The notes: generated by a model not told the origin, from the letters alone. A DNA stretch of 64,000 nt from Diphasiastrum complanatum (GCA_029204225.1 CM055097.1:64800540-64864539), one strand, 5' to 3'; shown: positions 47,881 through 59,779, numbered from the stretch's first letter. Numbers and translations are program-made.

Positions 47881-50383
47881 AACCTCAATTCATTGGTTTT
47901 TCAGTTTGTAAGCCATTCCCAAATTCTCTTTTTAGCGAGTGCTGTTCAAATGAAAAAGATTTTGCATCTGCTATGGAAGCTGTACAACATATTCCTGACA
48001 TTCACAAGATAGCACTCTCAAAGCAGCCAGACCAAGAACTTGAAGATTGGACTTTAGATCGCTCGAGTTACCATGCCACAGCTTTGCAGGAAATGCCCTT
48101 CATGTCACTGAAGTTACTTCAATGGTTGTTATTTTCTCGTGAGCATATGGAACTAACTTCAGATCCTGCTAAGGAGCTATCTCGATTGCTTACAATGAGG
48201 TTTTCTCCATGGACAACTCGTGCATCAAAATTAGGAATGGGGAAAGCTCTTTTGCCAGAATTTGTTCTGAGGGTTAGCTCCTACTCCATTCTTCCTATGT
48301 GAATGCCTCTTCTATGAAGGTTCAAGAATCTGGATTGTGTGACCAGCTTATGAAATTTGGATTTGAACTCCTTTTTTTATCACTTAGAATGATCTTTTTA
48401 TTTATTTATTCAGGTTTAATTACACATCATTTTTTTTACTATCAAGAACTTGATGCCATTAAGCCTGTCCGTAGTTTCATGAAATGTGATATATACATAT
48501 TATGGGGGTCTCAGGCCTTACACTCACCGATACAACTGGAATTTATATATCTGTACTTTATGTGTTATTTTTCTAGATTGTCATTGGGAAGGTTTCTGCA
48601 TGTGATCAGGTCAAAGAAGCAAAGAAGGATGATCAATTGGATAATTTTGCAGAAATCAGATCACGTTCTGGAAGCTTTTTCGCATTTCATGGAACAGCAG
48701 CTGAAAATTTGTATAGCATTCTGCGCTGCGGTCAGTAGCATTTTAAATCTTGAACTGCAACTCTAGATATCAAAGCTGGTATCTGTTAAGATTAGGCTGT
48801 GTAGCTTGTCTTGTCATGGTTTTGTGCTTGGGTTTCCTTGTAGCATAATTCGCACTTACCAATGGAACGGTTTGTAGGTCATAAAAGTTTTTTGCAATTC
48901 TGATCAGTTCAAAAAACTTTCGGTGTTTTGATACAGGCTTAATTCTGGTCGATATAGTAAGCCACTTTGGCATCTTATATTGTGCTAGCTTGACATAGTC
49001 TGCACTTAAATTATTCCTTCTCAAGTTCTCACATATTTAAGAATCATGCTCTTATTTCTAACTGGGAAGTCTTGTGCTCCCATGATATCATAAGAAATTG
49101 AGCATTGTTGGTATGGGTCTACGGGATGTTGCAACATGTAAGAAGCCATCAAATATTCTTGGTCAGTTTCCTACTTACTCTCCAAGCATTTAGCACATAT
49201 GCGAGGTTGCTAGAGCAACACAATTGCTGATGTTGCTTGGCATGTTTACCACTAGGAAATACTCTTTTCTGTCATGTTTTGTTGCAAGAAAGTACCATTG
49301 GACACAACTGCTAGCGCTAGGAGAGTAACATATGTGACGGTCTCTAGAGCAGTAGGATTGCTGATGTTGCTGCTTTACATGTTTTAGCACATACTTATTA
49401 CAATGGAACGTTTTTTCTGGTCAGCATTTTGTTGCAAGAAACAGTGGCCTTAATTTTTATCAGAAGCTCTCAAGTTAAGATAGTTCCGGAATCATGGAGT
49501 CTGAACTTTAGGATGCAGATGTCAAATGTGCTTTATGAGCAATGTGCTGGCTACTTTCAGTTCCACTTTGGTGCATAGGCACTATTTCGTTTGAAATCTG
49601 TCGTGCTTTATCTTGATCAATTAGTCTCAATAGAAGGTGAACTTGGTGTAGCTTCTTAAAATCATTTTTGTTATTGCTCTTAGCTTGCATCTGACAATAG
49701 CTATCTGGTTCGACAACAGTTTGAAGACTGCAGAAAGTTTGCTGATGCTGGTGTATTCCGTTGTTGCTTTTCTACTGAATAACTTAAGTGTTGTTGCATG
49801 ACAGGACTGCTGAACATGAGCAGAACACAGATGCAAAGAAATGGAGCTATTTTTGGTGAGGGCATATATTTTTCAATGGATCCGAATGTTGCAGTAGGTT
49901 TTTCCACAGCAGGAAGAGGTTGGAACTTTTCATGTTTTGGAGAAAGACAAAAATATGTTCTTCTTTGTGATTGCAAATGGAGAAGGGGTTCTTTGCTCAG
50001 ATGGCAGTAAGCCAATTTGTCAAAAGGCTACTACCTCCAGAGATGAAGTTCAGTCTTGTCAGCAGGATTGTTTGGCCCAAAGCAGCACCACAGTTCCAAA
50101 GACTTATGTCATAGTGCAAAATATCAACTTGGTGAAAATTCGTTACATTTTTGTCTACTGTGATGTATCTGATTCTATCAATACAAGGACAGATATATCT
50201 CTACACCCTCAAAGTACCAGCATCCAATATAGCCAGAGACATGGATGGATGCCATTCTTGAGGTTGAATGTTTTCAAAATAGCAATTTGTTTTTACATTC
50301 TCCTGCTTTTGGGCATTGGCTTTATGAATTCTGGCAGAACCAAGCATAGGAAAAAGCCTATATTCCTATTATTTTGGTCTTGA
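42348..50383 (+). CDS. PARP16-like: PARP16-like mono-ADP-ribosyltransferase, four exons
   Basis: Exons are 42348-42531, 47905-48272, 48577-48730 and 49805-50383; GT-AG junctions keep phase throughout. Exon 1 (start at 42348, or ATG 42414 giving MERRMLERSVYEAC) reads GADLLVNIFVQALMSYRRSS. Exon 2 continues VCKPFPNSLF and an alpha-helical region (LKLLQWLLFS). Exon 3 has FFAFHGTAAENLYSIL, carrying the catalytic His. Exon 4 has FGEGIYFSMD with the Tyr, then VPKTYVIVQN and LVKIRYIFVYC. The pattern H-Y-Y, not H-Y-E, is that of PARP16, an ER and nuclear-envelope mono-ART. A hydrophobic segment IAICFYILLLLGIGFMN near the C terminus fits its tail anchor. One frameshift is needed near 49965-49975, so it may be a pseudogene, an assembly error or have an unseen small intron. 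Confidence 0.85.
44609..44697. repeat. 30-bp tandem repeat, about 2.9 copies
   Basis: The unit gcattccaccggagagagRa followed by gagagaacgt starts near 44611, 44641 and 44671; the last copy is slightly shortened. Lies in intron 1 of the PARP16-like gene. Confidence 0.9.
46560..46980. repeat. Palindromic GAAACGCGTTTC cluster
   Basis: Sites of the type 'gaaacgcgtttc' occur near 46574, 46915 and 46938, with looser versions around 46858-46905 and 46955-46970. Lies in intron 1 of the PARP16-like gene. Confidence 0.7.
46601..46682. repeat. Perfect 41-bp tandem duplication
   Basis: 46601-46641 is repeated at 46642-46682 with no difference seen (unit starts tatggtttagacgtgtcata). Its perfection implies a recent event or an assembly duplication. 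Confidence 0.95.
47799..47877. repeat. (GA)n microsatellite just before PARP16-like exon 2
   Basis: About 78 bp of GA dinucleotides ends 27 bp upstream of the exon 2 start at 47905. The acceptor region keeps a short pyrimidine tract (ttggtttttcag). Confidence 0.99.
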
Positions 50384-50939
50384 GCTTGTGCAATGCTGCT
50401 GCCATAATTCAATGTTGTAAAGATCCCTCTACTTAGATAGTATGGAAAAATTGTCACAATGAGGACATCTATATTACATTATAGTTCAGAACATTACAAT
50501 ATCCTGCAAGACTTTTTGGATAGCTTGAAAAGATGCTATCCACTAAGTATACATCAAAGTTTGCAATGCAGGTTTCATCAAATCTAAGAGAAGTTGGCTT
50601 TCCAACGTAAAGGAGGCATAATGCCAGGAACAAAGAGTGATTAATAAGCACATTGGGGCATTTTCACTGTAGAGTGAGAGGATAGCATAATGAACTTCTG
50701 GATACTTTGTTGCAGTGTTCATACTTCTGATGTATCAATGTTAAACTTGAAATGAATTCGTATCTAAAGTATCAATATTATAATTCATTACAAAGATCTA
50801 CAGTTTATGTGCAACTTTAGTTTCCATCTACCAGACAATTTAGTAACAAAATTATACTGCAAAAACCCCACTAATTCACCAAAGCCATGAAAGATCAATC
50901 TTAAATGCAAAATTCAGAGACCTACCTCACAGATCACAG

Positions 50940-51480
50940 GGAGCTAGATTCTTCGACTACTTGCATCTTATCTTTATGCAAAGATTCCTCACTTGAATCT
51001 TCACAAGATACAGTAAGAATTCATAAGTAGTTATACTCATATTTGTACTGTTCATTGAATTGCACCTGCCGTGACGAACTAAACACCATCTAAGTTGTTG
51101 GAACCCATACTGTGTTTACATTTTTTTGGTGTGAAGACCTGCGCCTTCCATAGACACTGGAGTTTGAAATTTGCACTCTGTGATCGTGGTTTGGACCTTT
51201 TAGGTTGGATAGAGCTAGCAGGATCTAGGCTTTCATGTTCAGCTTGTGTAGAACTGGCAGGTAGCATACTTATGCATGGCAGTAGCTGTAAACAAGTCAC
51301 CTTTACCATCCACAATGGCCTCCCCGTTTGACTTGATAGCTTCAAGTGCTTGAGAAACACAATTTCTAGATGTTGGGTGATTGACATTTTGTAGCTCGTG
51401 CTTTGGAACAGAGGACTTTCTTGAGAAGGCATTGTCTACAGAACATTATACTGGTGGCTTTTGAGGGGGAAATGGACACC
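50940..51480 (-). pseudogene. Coding-like minus-strand fragment, family unknown
   Basis: Protein-like stretches change frame: KSSVPKHELQNVNHPTSRNC and VSQALEAIKSNGEAIVDGKG (from about 51430), ESLDPASSIQPKRSKPRSQS (about 51230), and EDSSEESLHKDKMQVVEESS ending at TGA near 50940. It could be the 3' end of a convergent neighbour of the PARP16-like gene or a decayed duplicate. No domain recognised. Confidence 0.35.
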
Positions 51481-53390
51481 TACTTTGGATTCCATTCTCC
51501 TACATCTATAGCAGGAATAGGGCAGTCCCTGAAACTAAATGTGAAAAAACATAATCAGTCAAACTAATATCAATGCAATTAGGAGTCGTTTGTGACGCTT
51601 CGTTGCAACGCACACCTTGATGTCAGTGAAAAATAAGGGCTTTTGGCTGAGGAGAGATATAAAGTCATCAATGCCAAGAAAGATAAAGTCATCATTGAAA
51701 GAAAAATTGGTATTGAGGTGGATAGAAAGGTAGGCGCTCCTACATAGAGATTCTAAGCTTGTCTACACCCCCAACACACAACTCTCCTCCTCATATGCTT
51801 CCTAGTGCTACCACTGCCCAACAACAATCAACTCCTATTCTCCAAACCACTTCTCCCACTTCTTCCTTTGACTCTACCACACTCAACCAGCCCCTGTTTC
51901 TTCAACCACTCATGTCTCAAGTCCTTGAACCACTTGTTTGCACTCCTACATCATGTCCTCGCGGCCACCTGCAAATAACATGACCACGGTAGCCATGATT
52001 ATTACTACAACCGCATCCACCCCTCCACCACACAACTCTCGCTACCGTCTCCCTTCCCATTCATGTATGGCCTATGTCTCCAACCCTAGGAATATTGCAT
52101 TGCTATTAAGATTTTCAATTGCGTGTTAATGGAATTGAACTCCATTTACACAATGGTGAGGATAATGATAACTAGTCATCTAGCCATAGAGGTTGACAAT
52201 GAAGGATACAGAGGTAAGGTTTCCATATGCATCTGATTGACTAACACATGGGGTCTCCTTCATCACCCAATCCATTCAATTACACATTTCCATTAGATCT
52301 ATCTCTGGCCCATGCCTCATATGAAAGAGGTAGGATTGTGGGAATTACTCTTATAAGGGAATTTTTGTCAAGTATAACGAGGAGTGATGACATAGTAATT
52401 ATATACTTGACTTTTATAGGTACTTGATTAGTGATGATAAATTGTTTAGAGTGTGACATAGAGCGGATGAAAGTTTGTTAAAGATATTCATTGAGAGCTT
52501 AACGAAATATTAGTGTGGAGGCGATTAGAAGCTATGACTACTAAATACACAAAATTACAGCTAGGACTTCCAAATCCATTGTTAGGGTATGCTCATGAAG
52601 ATCTCGCTCTCATTATGGAAGACACAAACAAAGATTTTAGAGCTAAATGTGATGTTGAGCAAACAAGCTCCAAAAGAGGTTTATTAAAACTTCATTGTAA
52701 TCTATAGATGATCATGAATAGTTAAAATACTTATTGGAAACTTTTCATTGGCCAAGTTGGTATAACATTAACATACTTAGGATCATACTGTTACCCTTAG
52801 GTATTTGGAAACCTTTGGCCATCCTCATAATGACACGACGCCATAAATTGAGTGGTGTTATATTCCACTTAAATATTTTCTTTTCAGGATCCGTCCCTTG
52901 TCAAAAACACTTGTCTTATGATCAATTCAAACATGATTATGATGTCAAATATGTGCAATCCGCTAGTTCAAAGCTTGGCAAGGCTATTACCATTCGTCGG
53001 AACATAATGGAACCATTCCTAAAGTACCATATAAATTGTTCCGTACGTAGATTCTTTTTAAAATTTTGTTTGATCACTCCTGTCTGATCATTCCCATTTG
53101 CGAAATTTAATAGAGCAAGTGATATCAAATAGATTGTTCCTAGGAAGTCATCATCGTTTGCAACCCATTGTAACCCTTAACCTAACACCCATTCCGGAAA
53201 ATTGTTCAAAGAGCCTTTTTGTAACTAAGGACAATATTCAAAATGGATATCTATGAGCTCAAACATCCTCAAGTTCTTACAACATTAACTGGGTCTAGCG
53301 TGTCACATATTTCATGGGAAAACACTCAACACCTAAAAAGCTAAACTGATTTTGTGAGCATGAAATAGCAGCAATGTTTGGGTAGTATGA
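51480..53390. other. Unassigned DNA
   Basis: A Thr/Ser/Pro-rich low-complexity open stretch lies at 51759-52130. Short broken frames at 52513-53087 (for example KLQLGLPNPLLGYAHEDLAL) look like remnants of an old coding sequence that I cannot name. Confidence 0.3.
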
Positions 53391-54650
53391 TGTCGTTTTG
53401 GTTGACAAAGAACCCCCATTTTTCAAATGGCGCTTGAGCTAGAACTGGGTGTAAAAGATCATAGTTCAACCTTGTTGGTCTCCTAGCCCTCTAGCACACA
53501 TCGCACTTCTTCAAGTATTCATCCGTATCCCTATGTATTGTTGGCCACCAACATCCTGATTGCAGAATCTTCTGAACTGTAATGTCAGATGCAAAATGCC
53601 CACCACCCATGCCTTCATGCGAAATTGAAATAATCTGTGTGGCCTCGTGTGGAAGAATAGATCTTTGAATGATTCCATCTGGTCCTCTTCGGTATAATTG
53701 GCCAACAACCAACTAATAAGGTCTAGCTTTTAGAATCAGTTTTTGCTGTTCTGCCTTGGGTAAAGATTTATCCGGTTGGCCCTGCATAAGATACTCAACT
53801 ATATCTGCGGCCCACTCAGGTACAATGTCAATGTAAAACAAGACAGTGTCTGGTAGCTCATCGTCGGGTAGGGTTGCAGTTTTCTTCCCCTTGATTCGCG
53901 ACACATGATCTGCCATATAGTGCTGCTTTCCCTTGTGAACCACTATTCGAAAGTCAAACTTCAACAACAGAAATAACCAACGAGTGATTCTCCCTGTGTT
54001 GCAAGTTTTATTAACAAGATAAAGCAAGGGTTGATGGTCCGTATAAAAGCAAAATATGTGGCCATCAAGTAGTGTCAAAATTTTTAAACCGCATAGATCA
54101 TAGCCAGTGCCTCCCGCTCTGTGGTCGAATAGTTTATCTCTGAATCGCTGAGCTGTTGGCTAGCAAATCGAATTGGAAAATCCTTTTTGTGTTCTCCTGG
54201 CTAGGTAAGACTGCTCTCACTACATACTTCGATGTGTCCATATGCACGTGAAACTCAATGGACCAATTGGGTGGTCATAATATTGGCGCTGAGACCAATG
54301 CATCTTTAAGTTTCTGGAAAACCTGTAGGTCCTCCTCCGTCCAATGTGGTTCCGTTGTGAGCTTGTAGATTGGTCGTGCTAACTCTGCAAAATCTAGAAT
54401 GAAAATCTGGTAGTAGTTCGCATGACCCATGAAAATATAGACTCCGCAGATCGAACCTGGTGGTGGCAAATCAACAATGATCCTATCTTTGACAAGTCCG
54501 TGGCGATGTCGTGTCTTGATACTATATGGCCAAGAATGAGGCCATGTGTCACCCAAAACTGACACTGTTGGATAAGTGCTCAGAGTTAGGTCCATGCACA
54601 CATAGATCATCCAAGAAGATCTCCAGAATTTTTTGCTGCACACAACAAAT
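53390..54650 (-). mobile_element. Ty3/gypsy remnant B, pol part
   Basis: On the minus strand from 54650: RT end (FMGHANYYQIFILDFAELA near 54425), LTTEPHWTEEDLQVFQKLK, RNase H (YTDHQPLLYLVNKTCNTGRI near 54040, KGKQHYMADHVS near 53930) and the integrase zinc finger (SHEGMGGGHFASDITVQKIL near 53620, ending YLKKCDVC). It stops near 53390 before the integrase core. It is the same family as remnant A but with separate lesions. Its gag half lies at 57045-58120. Confidence 0.88.
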
Positions 54651-54695
54651 TTTGTGCATTGCTTAGTCTAAAGATCAAAGCATTCACGAATTCAA

Positions 54696-55320
54696 ATTAA
54701 GGGGGGGTGTTGAATTTATCTCATCTACTCTCCTAAATCCTATTTTAATCTGCCTCCATTCATGCAGCATTTTTACTCATGTTGTCGCATAGTCTACATA
54801 TTTACATGTAAAATAAAATAGGCGAAAAACTCGACTGTTTGCATAAATACAAGTAAATTTCCACAGGCGAAAAACGCAAAAAATGCGACACTGTATTTTT
54901 CCACGCGATTTGTGACAGGCAAAAAAGGCGACACTGCCTTACAAAATGCCGAAGGTGCCCTAGGAAAAGTGAAGACACCCTGTAAATCAAATCCTAAGGC
55001 ATTGTCAAAGTATCGCATTTTTTGCATCTTCACCAACGTTCATTTCAATAAAGGCTGACATCGTAGTCTTTTCACGCTCATATCATGCAACTATGCTAAC
55101 AGGTGTGACAACAACAACAGCCACCCACGATCTCCTACAGATAGCACATCCACTTTGTACTTTCTTCATATGCACACTTCTAAAATTCTGTATATATATA
55201 TGACAAGATGTGAGATAACATGTGTGTGAAAATAATACCATTAGGAGCTTATCAGAGATAGACGAAGAAGATGCCTTATGCATTGATTCTTTTGTATTGT
55301 GAGATATAGGTTTATTCCTT
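54696..55320 (+). mobile_element. Copia-type purine tract and solo 3' LTR-like sequence
   Basis: A strong purine tract (aattaaggggggg) ends near 54708, directly followed by tgttgaatttatctcatc, a typical TG-starting LTR. The right edge is uncertain; a plausible end is 'ccttcttaca' near 55325. No matching 5' LTR was found. It interrupts the gypsy B region. Confidence 0.5.
54820..55035. repeat. Repeats with an 'aaatgcgacactg' motif
   Basis: Several 'ggcgaaaaac...aaatgcgacactg' phrases and degenerate inverted versions occur here, and again at 60850-61160. The two sites appear to share a dispersed repeat family. Confidence 0.5.
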
Positions 55321-55929
55321 CTTACAGATTGGATTAGCTTTGTAGTGCACGCGGTTTCGTCCGCTATTGTCTTGTGCTCAACAATATTATTGACATATAT
55401 ATTTTGCTATACTTAATTTGATAACAGCTCTGTCTTGTTCTACATTCAAATTCATGTCAATATTGCTATTTTCTACATTCTGTCCGACTCTCTCTTATTG
55501 CTCAATCTGTAATCTGTTCTTAGCGAATTATTACTAGTCTAACTGTTGGCAACTAATATTTAGTCTTGCCTTTCGCGACTAATTTGCAACTGATTATCAG
55601 TCGAGCTCAGTCTAGCTCTTCACGAATCATTCGCGACTAATAATTTGTCTAGCTGTTCATGAAAAATTATCCTTCTGATGCTCTTTGTTGTTTAATGTTT
55701 GGCTACATAATCTGATCGGCCGTGATTTTTATCACTAACATTCTGTTCATTTCTGATAGGCGTAGTCATGCTCAGGGAAAGAGTGATATAGCTCATTCCG
55801 TTGTGCACGAACACTTTCCGTTCGAGTTCGTTTCTCATTCGAGTTTCGAGTTTGCTTCTTTTCATGTTCATTTCTTTTCGAGCTATTTTAGTTTCTCACA
55901 CTCACACACCCTCTTTCATTTACAACAAG

Positions 55930-56095
55930 CTGTTCTAGACAGAGTAATAGGAGCAGAAGCCTACAGTTTCCTGGACGGTTTCAATGGCTACAATGAAGTA
56001 AAAATAGCGCCGCAAGATCAGCACAAGACAACATTTGTGTCGTTTGGACTTTGTAATGCCCCAAGCAACTTCCAACGAGTTATGCAGGCGACATT
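55930..56095 (+). mobile_element. Gypsy reverse transcriptase fragment, plus strand
   Basis: Reads GAEAYSFLDGFNGYNEVKIA followed by PQDQHKTTFVSFGLCNAPSN and FQRVMQ. The catalytic region is collapsed: sequence between HKTTF and FGLCNAP is missing about a dozen residues compared with the usual gypsy RT. It is opposite in strand to remnant B around it, so it is a separate or inverted piece. Confidence 0.85.
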
Positions 56096-57040
56096 CAAAC
56101 TTAATGCCTTCGTGAATATATCTGCAACCATGTCCTGCGTTCTGCAGTACGTTAAGCTCACCTCCTTGTTAAGAACCTTGCCCCTGATGTAGTGATATCT
56201 GATTTCAATGTGCTTACTCCTAGAGTGAAATCTAGGGTTGGTCGATAAGGCAATAGCACTCTGATTATCACAAAATAAACTTGTGAGGTTGTATTGATAC
56301 AAATTAATGTTTGACAGTAAATTTCTCAACCAAAACGCTTCCTTAATAGATTGAGAATCAGCAATGTATTTTGCTTTTGTAGAAGAAAGTGCGATAGAGG
56401 TTTGCTTACGACTGTTCCATGAGATAGGACCGTTGTTGAAGAAAAATGTAAATCCAGATGTGGACTTACGATTGTCTACATCTCCTCCCCAGCTTGCATC
56501 AGAATATCCATTGAGCTGATGAAGATTGTCATTGCTGACATCTCCATAGCAGATGCCCTGATCCATGGTAGCTCGAATATACCTCATGACTCTTATGAGA
56601 GCCTTCCAATGGGTAATGCTAGGATTAGCCATATATTGGCTGAGTGAGCTTACTACAAAAGAGATATCTGGTCTTGTACAGACCATTGCATACATGAGAG
56701 ATATTGATCGATAAGGATACTCTCTCATCTGCTCCTCTTTCTGCTTGATCTGGGGACATTGGTTTTTTGACAAATGTAGGCCTGGATCCATTGGTCAGTG
56801 AGCTAACTTACAATTCATTAGATTATATCTGTTAAGAACATTGTGAAGATACCTTTGTTGAGTGATGTAAATCAATCGTCTCGCTCTATCTCTGTGGATT
56901 TGAATGCCCAGACAAAAGTGAGCTTCATCCAGATCAGTCATGTCGAACTCTAAAAATAGCATCTACTTAGAATCCTTGACCAAATTGGTATTGTTGCTGA
57001 AGAGCAACATATCATCCATGTATAAGGTGATGATAATGAA
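56095..57040 (-). mobile_element. Copia RT/RNase H fragment joined to gypsy gag
   Basis: On the minus strand it begins inside RT at the catalytic LYMDDMLLFSNN (near 57030), continues LDEAHFCLGIQIHRDRAR, then RNase H (DASWGGDVDNRKSTSGF, ALSSTKAKYIADS, LFCDNQSAIALS, HIEIRYHYIRGKV) to MVADIFTKALSLN near 56095. The upstream boundary lies in frame with gypsy gag sequence at about 57040. The fragment has no LTR. Confidence 0.88.
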
Positions 57041-57044
57041 GGAT

Positions 57045-58120
57045 TGCTGGTACTGATTTCTCTTTTGTTGTATGATCCGAGGGTTGAATGGACAAAATGC
57101 CATTTCGTGCGTAGATGCATTGCACAAGTGGCAAAACCTCTGTGTCAGTTTGAGATTTTGTTTCAAGACTGGACACTCATTTGTTGTATGGTTTTGGATG
57201 CAAACTGGACACCATACATTCTCTCGTCAGGCATATTGTAGTTAGTTCTGATCCGATGGGTTTAGAGTTGGTACTACAGCTCCCTGTAAGGCCTTTAGTT
57301 TCTGATCAAACTGCGTCGTAAGTTGTTCCATCTGCTGCTTGTGTAGCTTCGTCATTTGCTCCATCAACATATCTGTCAATTTGTTGAAAGCATTGGATGA
57401 TAATGCTACCAAGGGAGTAGGATTAGGGGTAGTCGGAAATGATTTATCGTCTAAACCTCATCTTCTTCCCTGATGGCGTCTTCCATTGCTTCTTGCAATG
57501 TAGCGTATTGCTCCCGTCTTTTCAGCTCTCTTTTGATACTTCTTGGTAACCCCGCAAGGAACCACATAATGACTGCATAATCAAGAATGAGGGCTGCAGT
57601 GCATTTGAATCTTAGGTGTTTGACCCGTTCAATGTAGTCTCTGACCCTTTCTCTTTTTTCCATTTTGACCTTGCTTAGAAAAATGAATTCTCCAGGAACT
57701 TTGTTGGTTTAAAGCGCGTGATGAGAGCCACTTTAACCCCTTTCAAAGTGGACTTTTCTTCGTTTGAGAGATTAAAGAACCAGTCATGCACTGCCGTAAT
57801 CAGTGACATTGGGAACAATATCAATTTTTCCGCCGGTGTCCGTTCACCATAGATCTCGCATGCTTGCTTTTAGATATGGGAGAATCTGATCAGATTTGAC
57901 AATCCGTCATATTTCGACATCTCGAATCAAGGTGCTCTCCGATTTGCTTGTAGGAGTGCGACAGACACGTGTGGGTCCATTGGATTCATTTCTGCCTATT
58001 CTGCTTCTATCTTGATTTGTGTGACGACTACTCTGAGTAGATTTGGAGCTTGATTTGCAATCCTTCTCGGTATTGATCGTCCGGATCTTAGATTCATTCA
58101 ACGGAGATGTCCTGGGCAGC
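57045..58120 (-). mobile_element. Ty3/gypsy remnant B, gag part
   Basis: Minus-strand frames read a basic, Ser-rich start (NESKIRTINTEKDCKSSSKS near 58100), a gag core (EIYGERTPAEKLILFPMSLI near 57855; RVRDYIERVKHLRFKCTA near 57645; IMWFLAGLPRSIKRELKRRE near 57570), an acidic tract and two Cys-His clusters (RFCHLCNASTHEMAFCPFNP near 57120). The last cluster runs into copia RT at about 57040. Several stops are present. Confidence 0.8.
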
Positions 58121-59370
58121 TGGATCTTGATGAATCTATGGAATTCAAGCTAGATCCTTAGGAATCTGATAAGTCTGGGTGGCCGAAAGTGTGATTTTAG
58201 GCCTCTTATAGTGGTTTTTCCTTGATAACGTTTTGATTCTTACTTTGATTGGCTTGAGATTTTCACAATAGTTGGATCTGGTGCAGATCTAACTCTTGAT
58301 CTAGTCTGAAAAATTTACTCATGCACGGGTTGGCTGTGTGAAGGCCCTTTTACTATTTTACAGTCCAAAATCTTGATTTCTTCAGATCTATTGGAATTAA
58401 CCTTTACAGGCTTGTCAAGGGTTGGATCTAACTCTGTTCCAAGGGTGGAAGATTCTTTCTTACAAATCAAGAAGTTATGGTTGTCTGTGAAGGTTTAGAA
58501 GCACTTTTTGGTCACAGATCAGTCATCTCTGGTAACTAACGTTCGCAGGCGTCATCATTTATGAAAAAAAAACATTTTAAAGACATTGGAATGGTTTGCA
58601 AAGGTTACTTCTGCAATGATTTGATGGATCTTCTGATTTTAGTGATTTTTAAACACTCAAATCCAATTTTCTACTCACCATTATCAAACTAACCTTTGCA
58701 GGCTCTTCTGTGTCCTTGTCTCATTGAGATGGAACTTCAGAATTCTCTGCGAAGGTTCTTGGCCACTGGAACTGAAAATTTGAATGTTTGCGAGGGTTCT
58801 GCTTGACTTTTCCATCTTTTTAAACTAGGAAATCTTTGCAAGAGCACTTATGCTGAGAACTAACCTTCGCAAGCTTTTTTGTTCCCAAATCTCAATGAGA
58901 TGGAACTTCAGAGAGCTCTGCAAAGATTCTTGTGAAGATCTGAATTTTTTTTATTTTTCAAGGACATTTTTTGAATTTTTTTAGTTTTTTTGAGATTTTT
59001 CGAGATCTGATTGGTAGGAACCTTTGCAGGCTTCTATGCAGATCTAGGACAATACCTTGGAGCTGCTGCCAGTCATGCGAAGGTTGGTTCCCACTGGATT
59101 TTGAATCAACAAAATTTGATGAAATTTTTGTCTCTTTTTTTTCCAATAATGGATTTGAGCTATTTTTATGTTTTTTTCAGTTTTGTGATTGGATGCCAAG
59201 CCCTTAGAGTCTCCACTCCTCTCAAACTACCCTCTCGCACCTCTACTAGCGGAGAATAGTCTAAGCACAAGAAATCACCCAAAACAAGCTAAAGCTATCT
59301 CAAAAACCACCTGAAAACACTCTAAAAAAACAAAAACAACTAAAATACAACTAGACTAGTTAGTGAAACC
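58120..59370 (-). other. Gypsy remnant B leader with degenerate tandem repeats
   Basis: Between gag and PBS, the phrase 'aacctttgcaggct' recurs near 58398, 58540, 58691, 58861 and 59018, at about 145-170-bp spacing. Companion phrases such as 'tctcaatgagatggaacttcaga' recur near 58717 and 58884. The units are diverged. No coding sense. Confidence 0.65.
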
Positions 59371-59390
59371 TATCCCGGACAACAACGCCA
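59371..59390 (-). promoter_or_regulatory. Primer binding site of gypsy remnant B
   Basis: The minus strand reads tggcgttgttgtccgggata, resembling the TGGCGCCGTTGCCGGGGA-type site that follows the 5' LTR in Athila/Tat-like plant gypsy elements. Confidence 0.65.
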
Positions 59391-59392
59391 CT

Positions 59393-59770
59393 ATTAGGTG
59401 TGTAGTCAAAGAGGGTTAGAACACTAGATAGGTACCTATCTATGTTAATTTGATAGATTTAGATGCATTCTACTCTTTTCCCTAACTCTACTCCACTTTA
59501 GCACTACTTCCACTAACTCTAATCCACTTAAACACTGCTTCCACTAACTCTAACCACATGCATTCATCTTGATTGAGGGTGAATAGAGAAGAGAGTAGAG
59601 AAAGAGAGAGAGATAGAGGTAGAGAAGAGGGCAAAGATGGAGGTTGGCTCAAATGCTCTCACCCCACCTACCACCATTTGAAATTTTGACTAATCCCAAA
59701 AAACTTAGTAACTTAACTTTGGCCTTCTAGTATTATATTAGTTACATGGCCCAAAGTCAAATTTATTGCC
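59393..59770 (-). repeat. 5' LTR of gypsy remnant B (approximate)
   Basis: Defined by the PBS on one side and a TG-start candidate (minus strand tggcaataaatttgac) on the other. No second LTR was found to confirm the edges. Confidence 0.4.
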
Positions 59771-59779
59771 AAAATTATT

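Larger units (their letters stand above)
42532..47904 (+). other. 5.4-kb intron 1 of the PARP16-like gene
   Basis: Donor ag|gtgcgt, acceptor ttttcag. It contains repeats (listed separately) and no recognised gene. Short open frames on both strands lack motif support. A G-rich stretch with 'ccccggtggggggtttggggggcaa' lies near 46170 and resembles sequence often seen in degenerate plant retroelements. Confidence 0.7.

Noticed and set aside
48299-48766. A 155-codon open frame on the plus strand
   Set aside because: It covers intron 2 and part of exon 3 of the PARP16-like gene in the wrong frame.
51079-51432. A single 117-residue minus-strand protein
   Set aside because: Protein-like sequence shifts among frames across this stretch, so it was reported as a broken fragment rather than an intact gene.
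55722-56192. A 156-residue plus-strand gene
   Set aside because: Only the gypsy RT piece at 55930-56095 has meaning. The rest is flanking DNA, and its end is antisense to copia RNase H.
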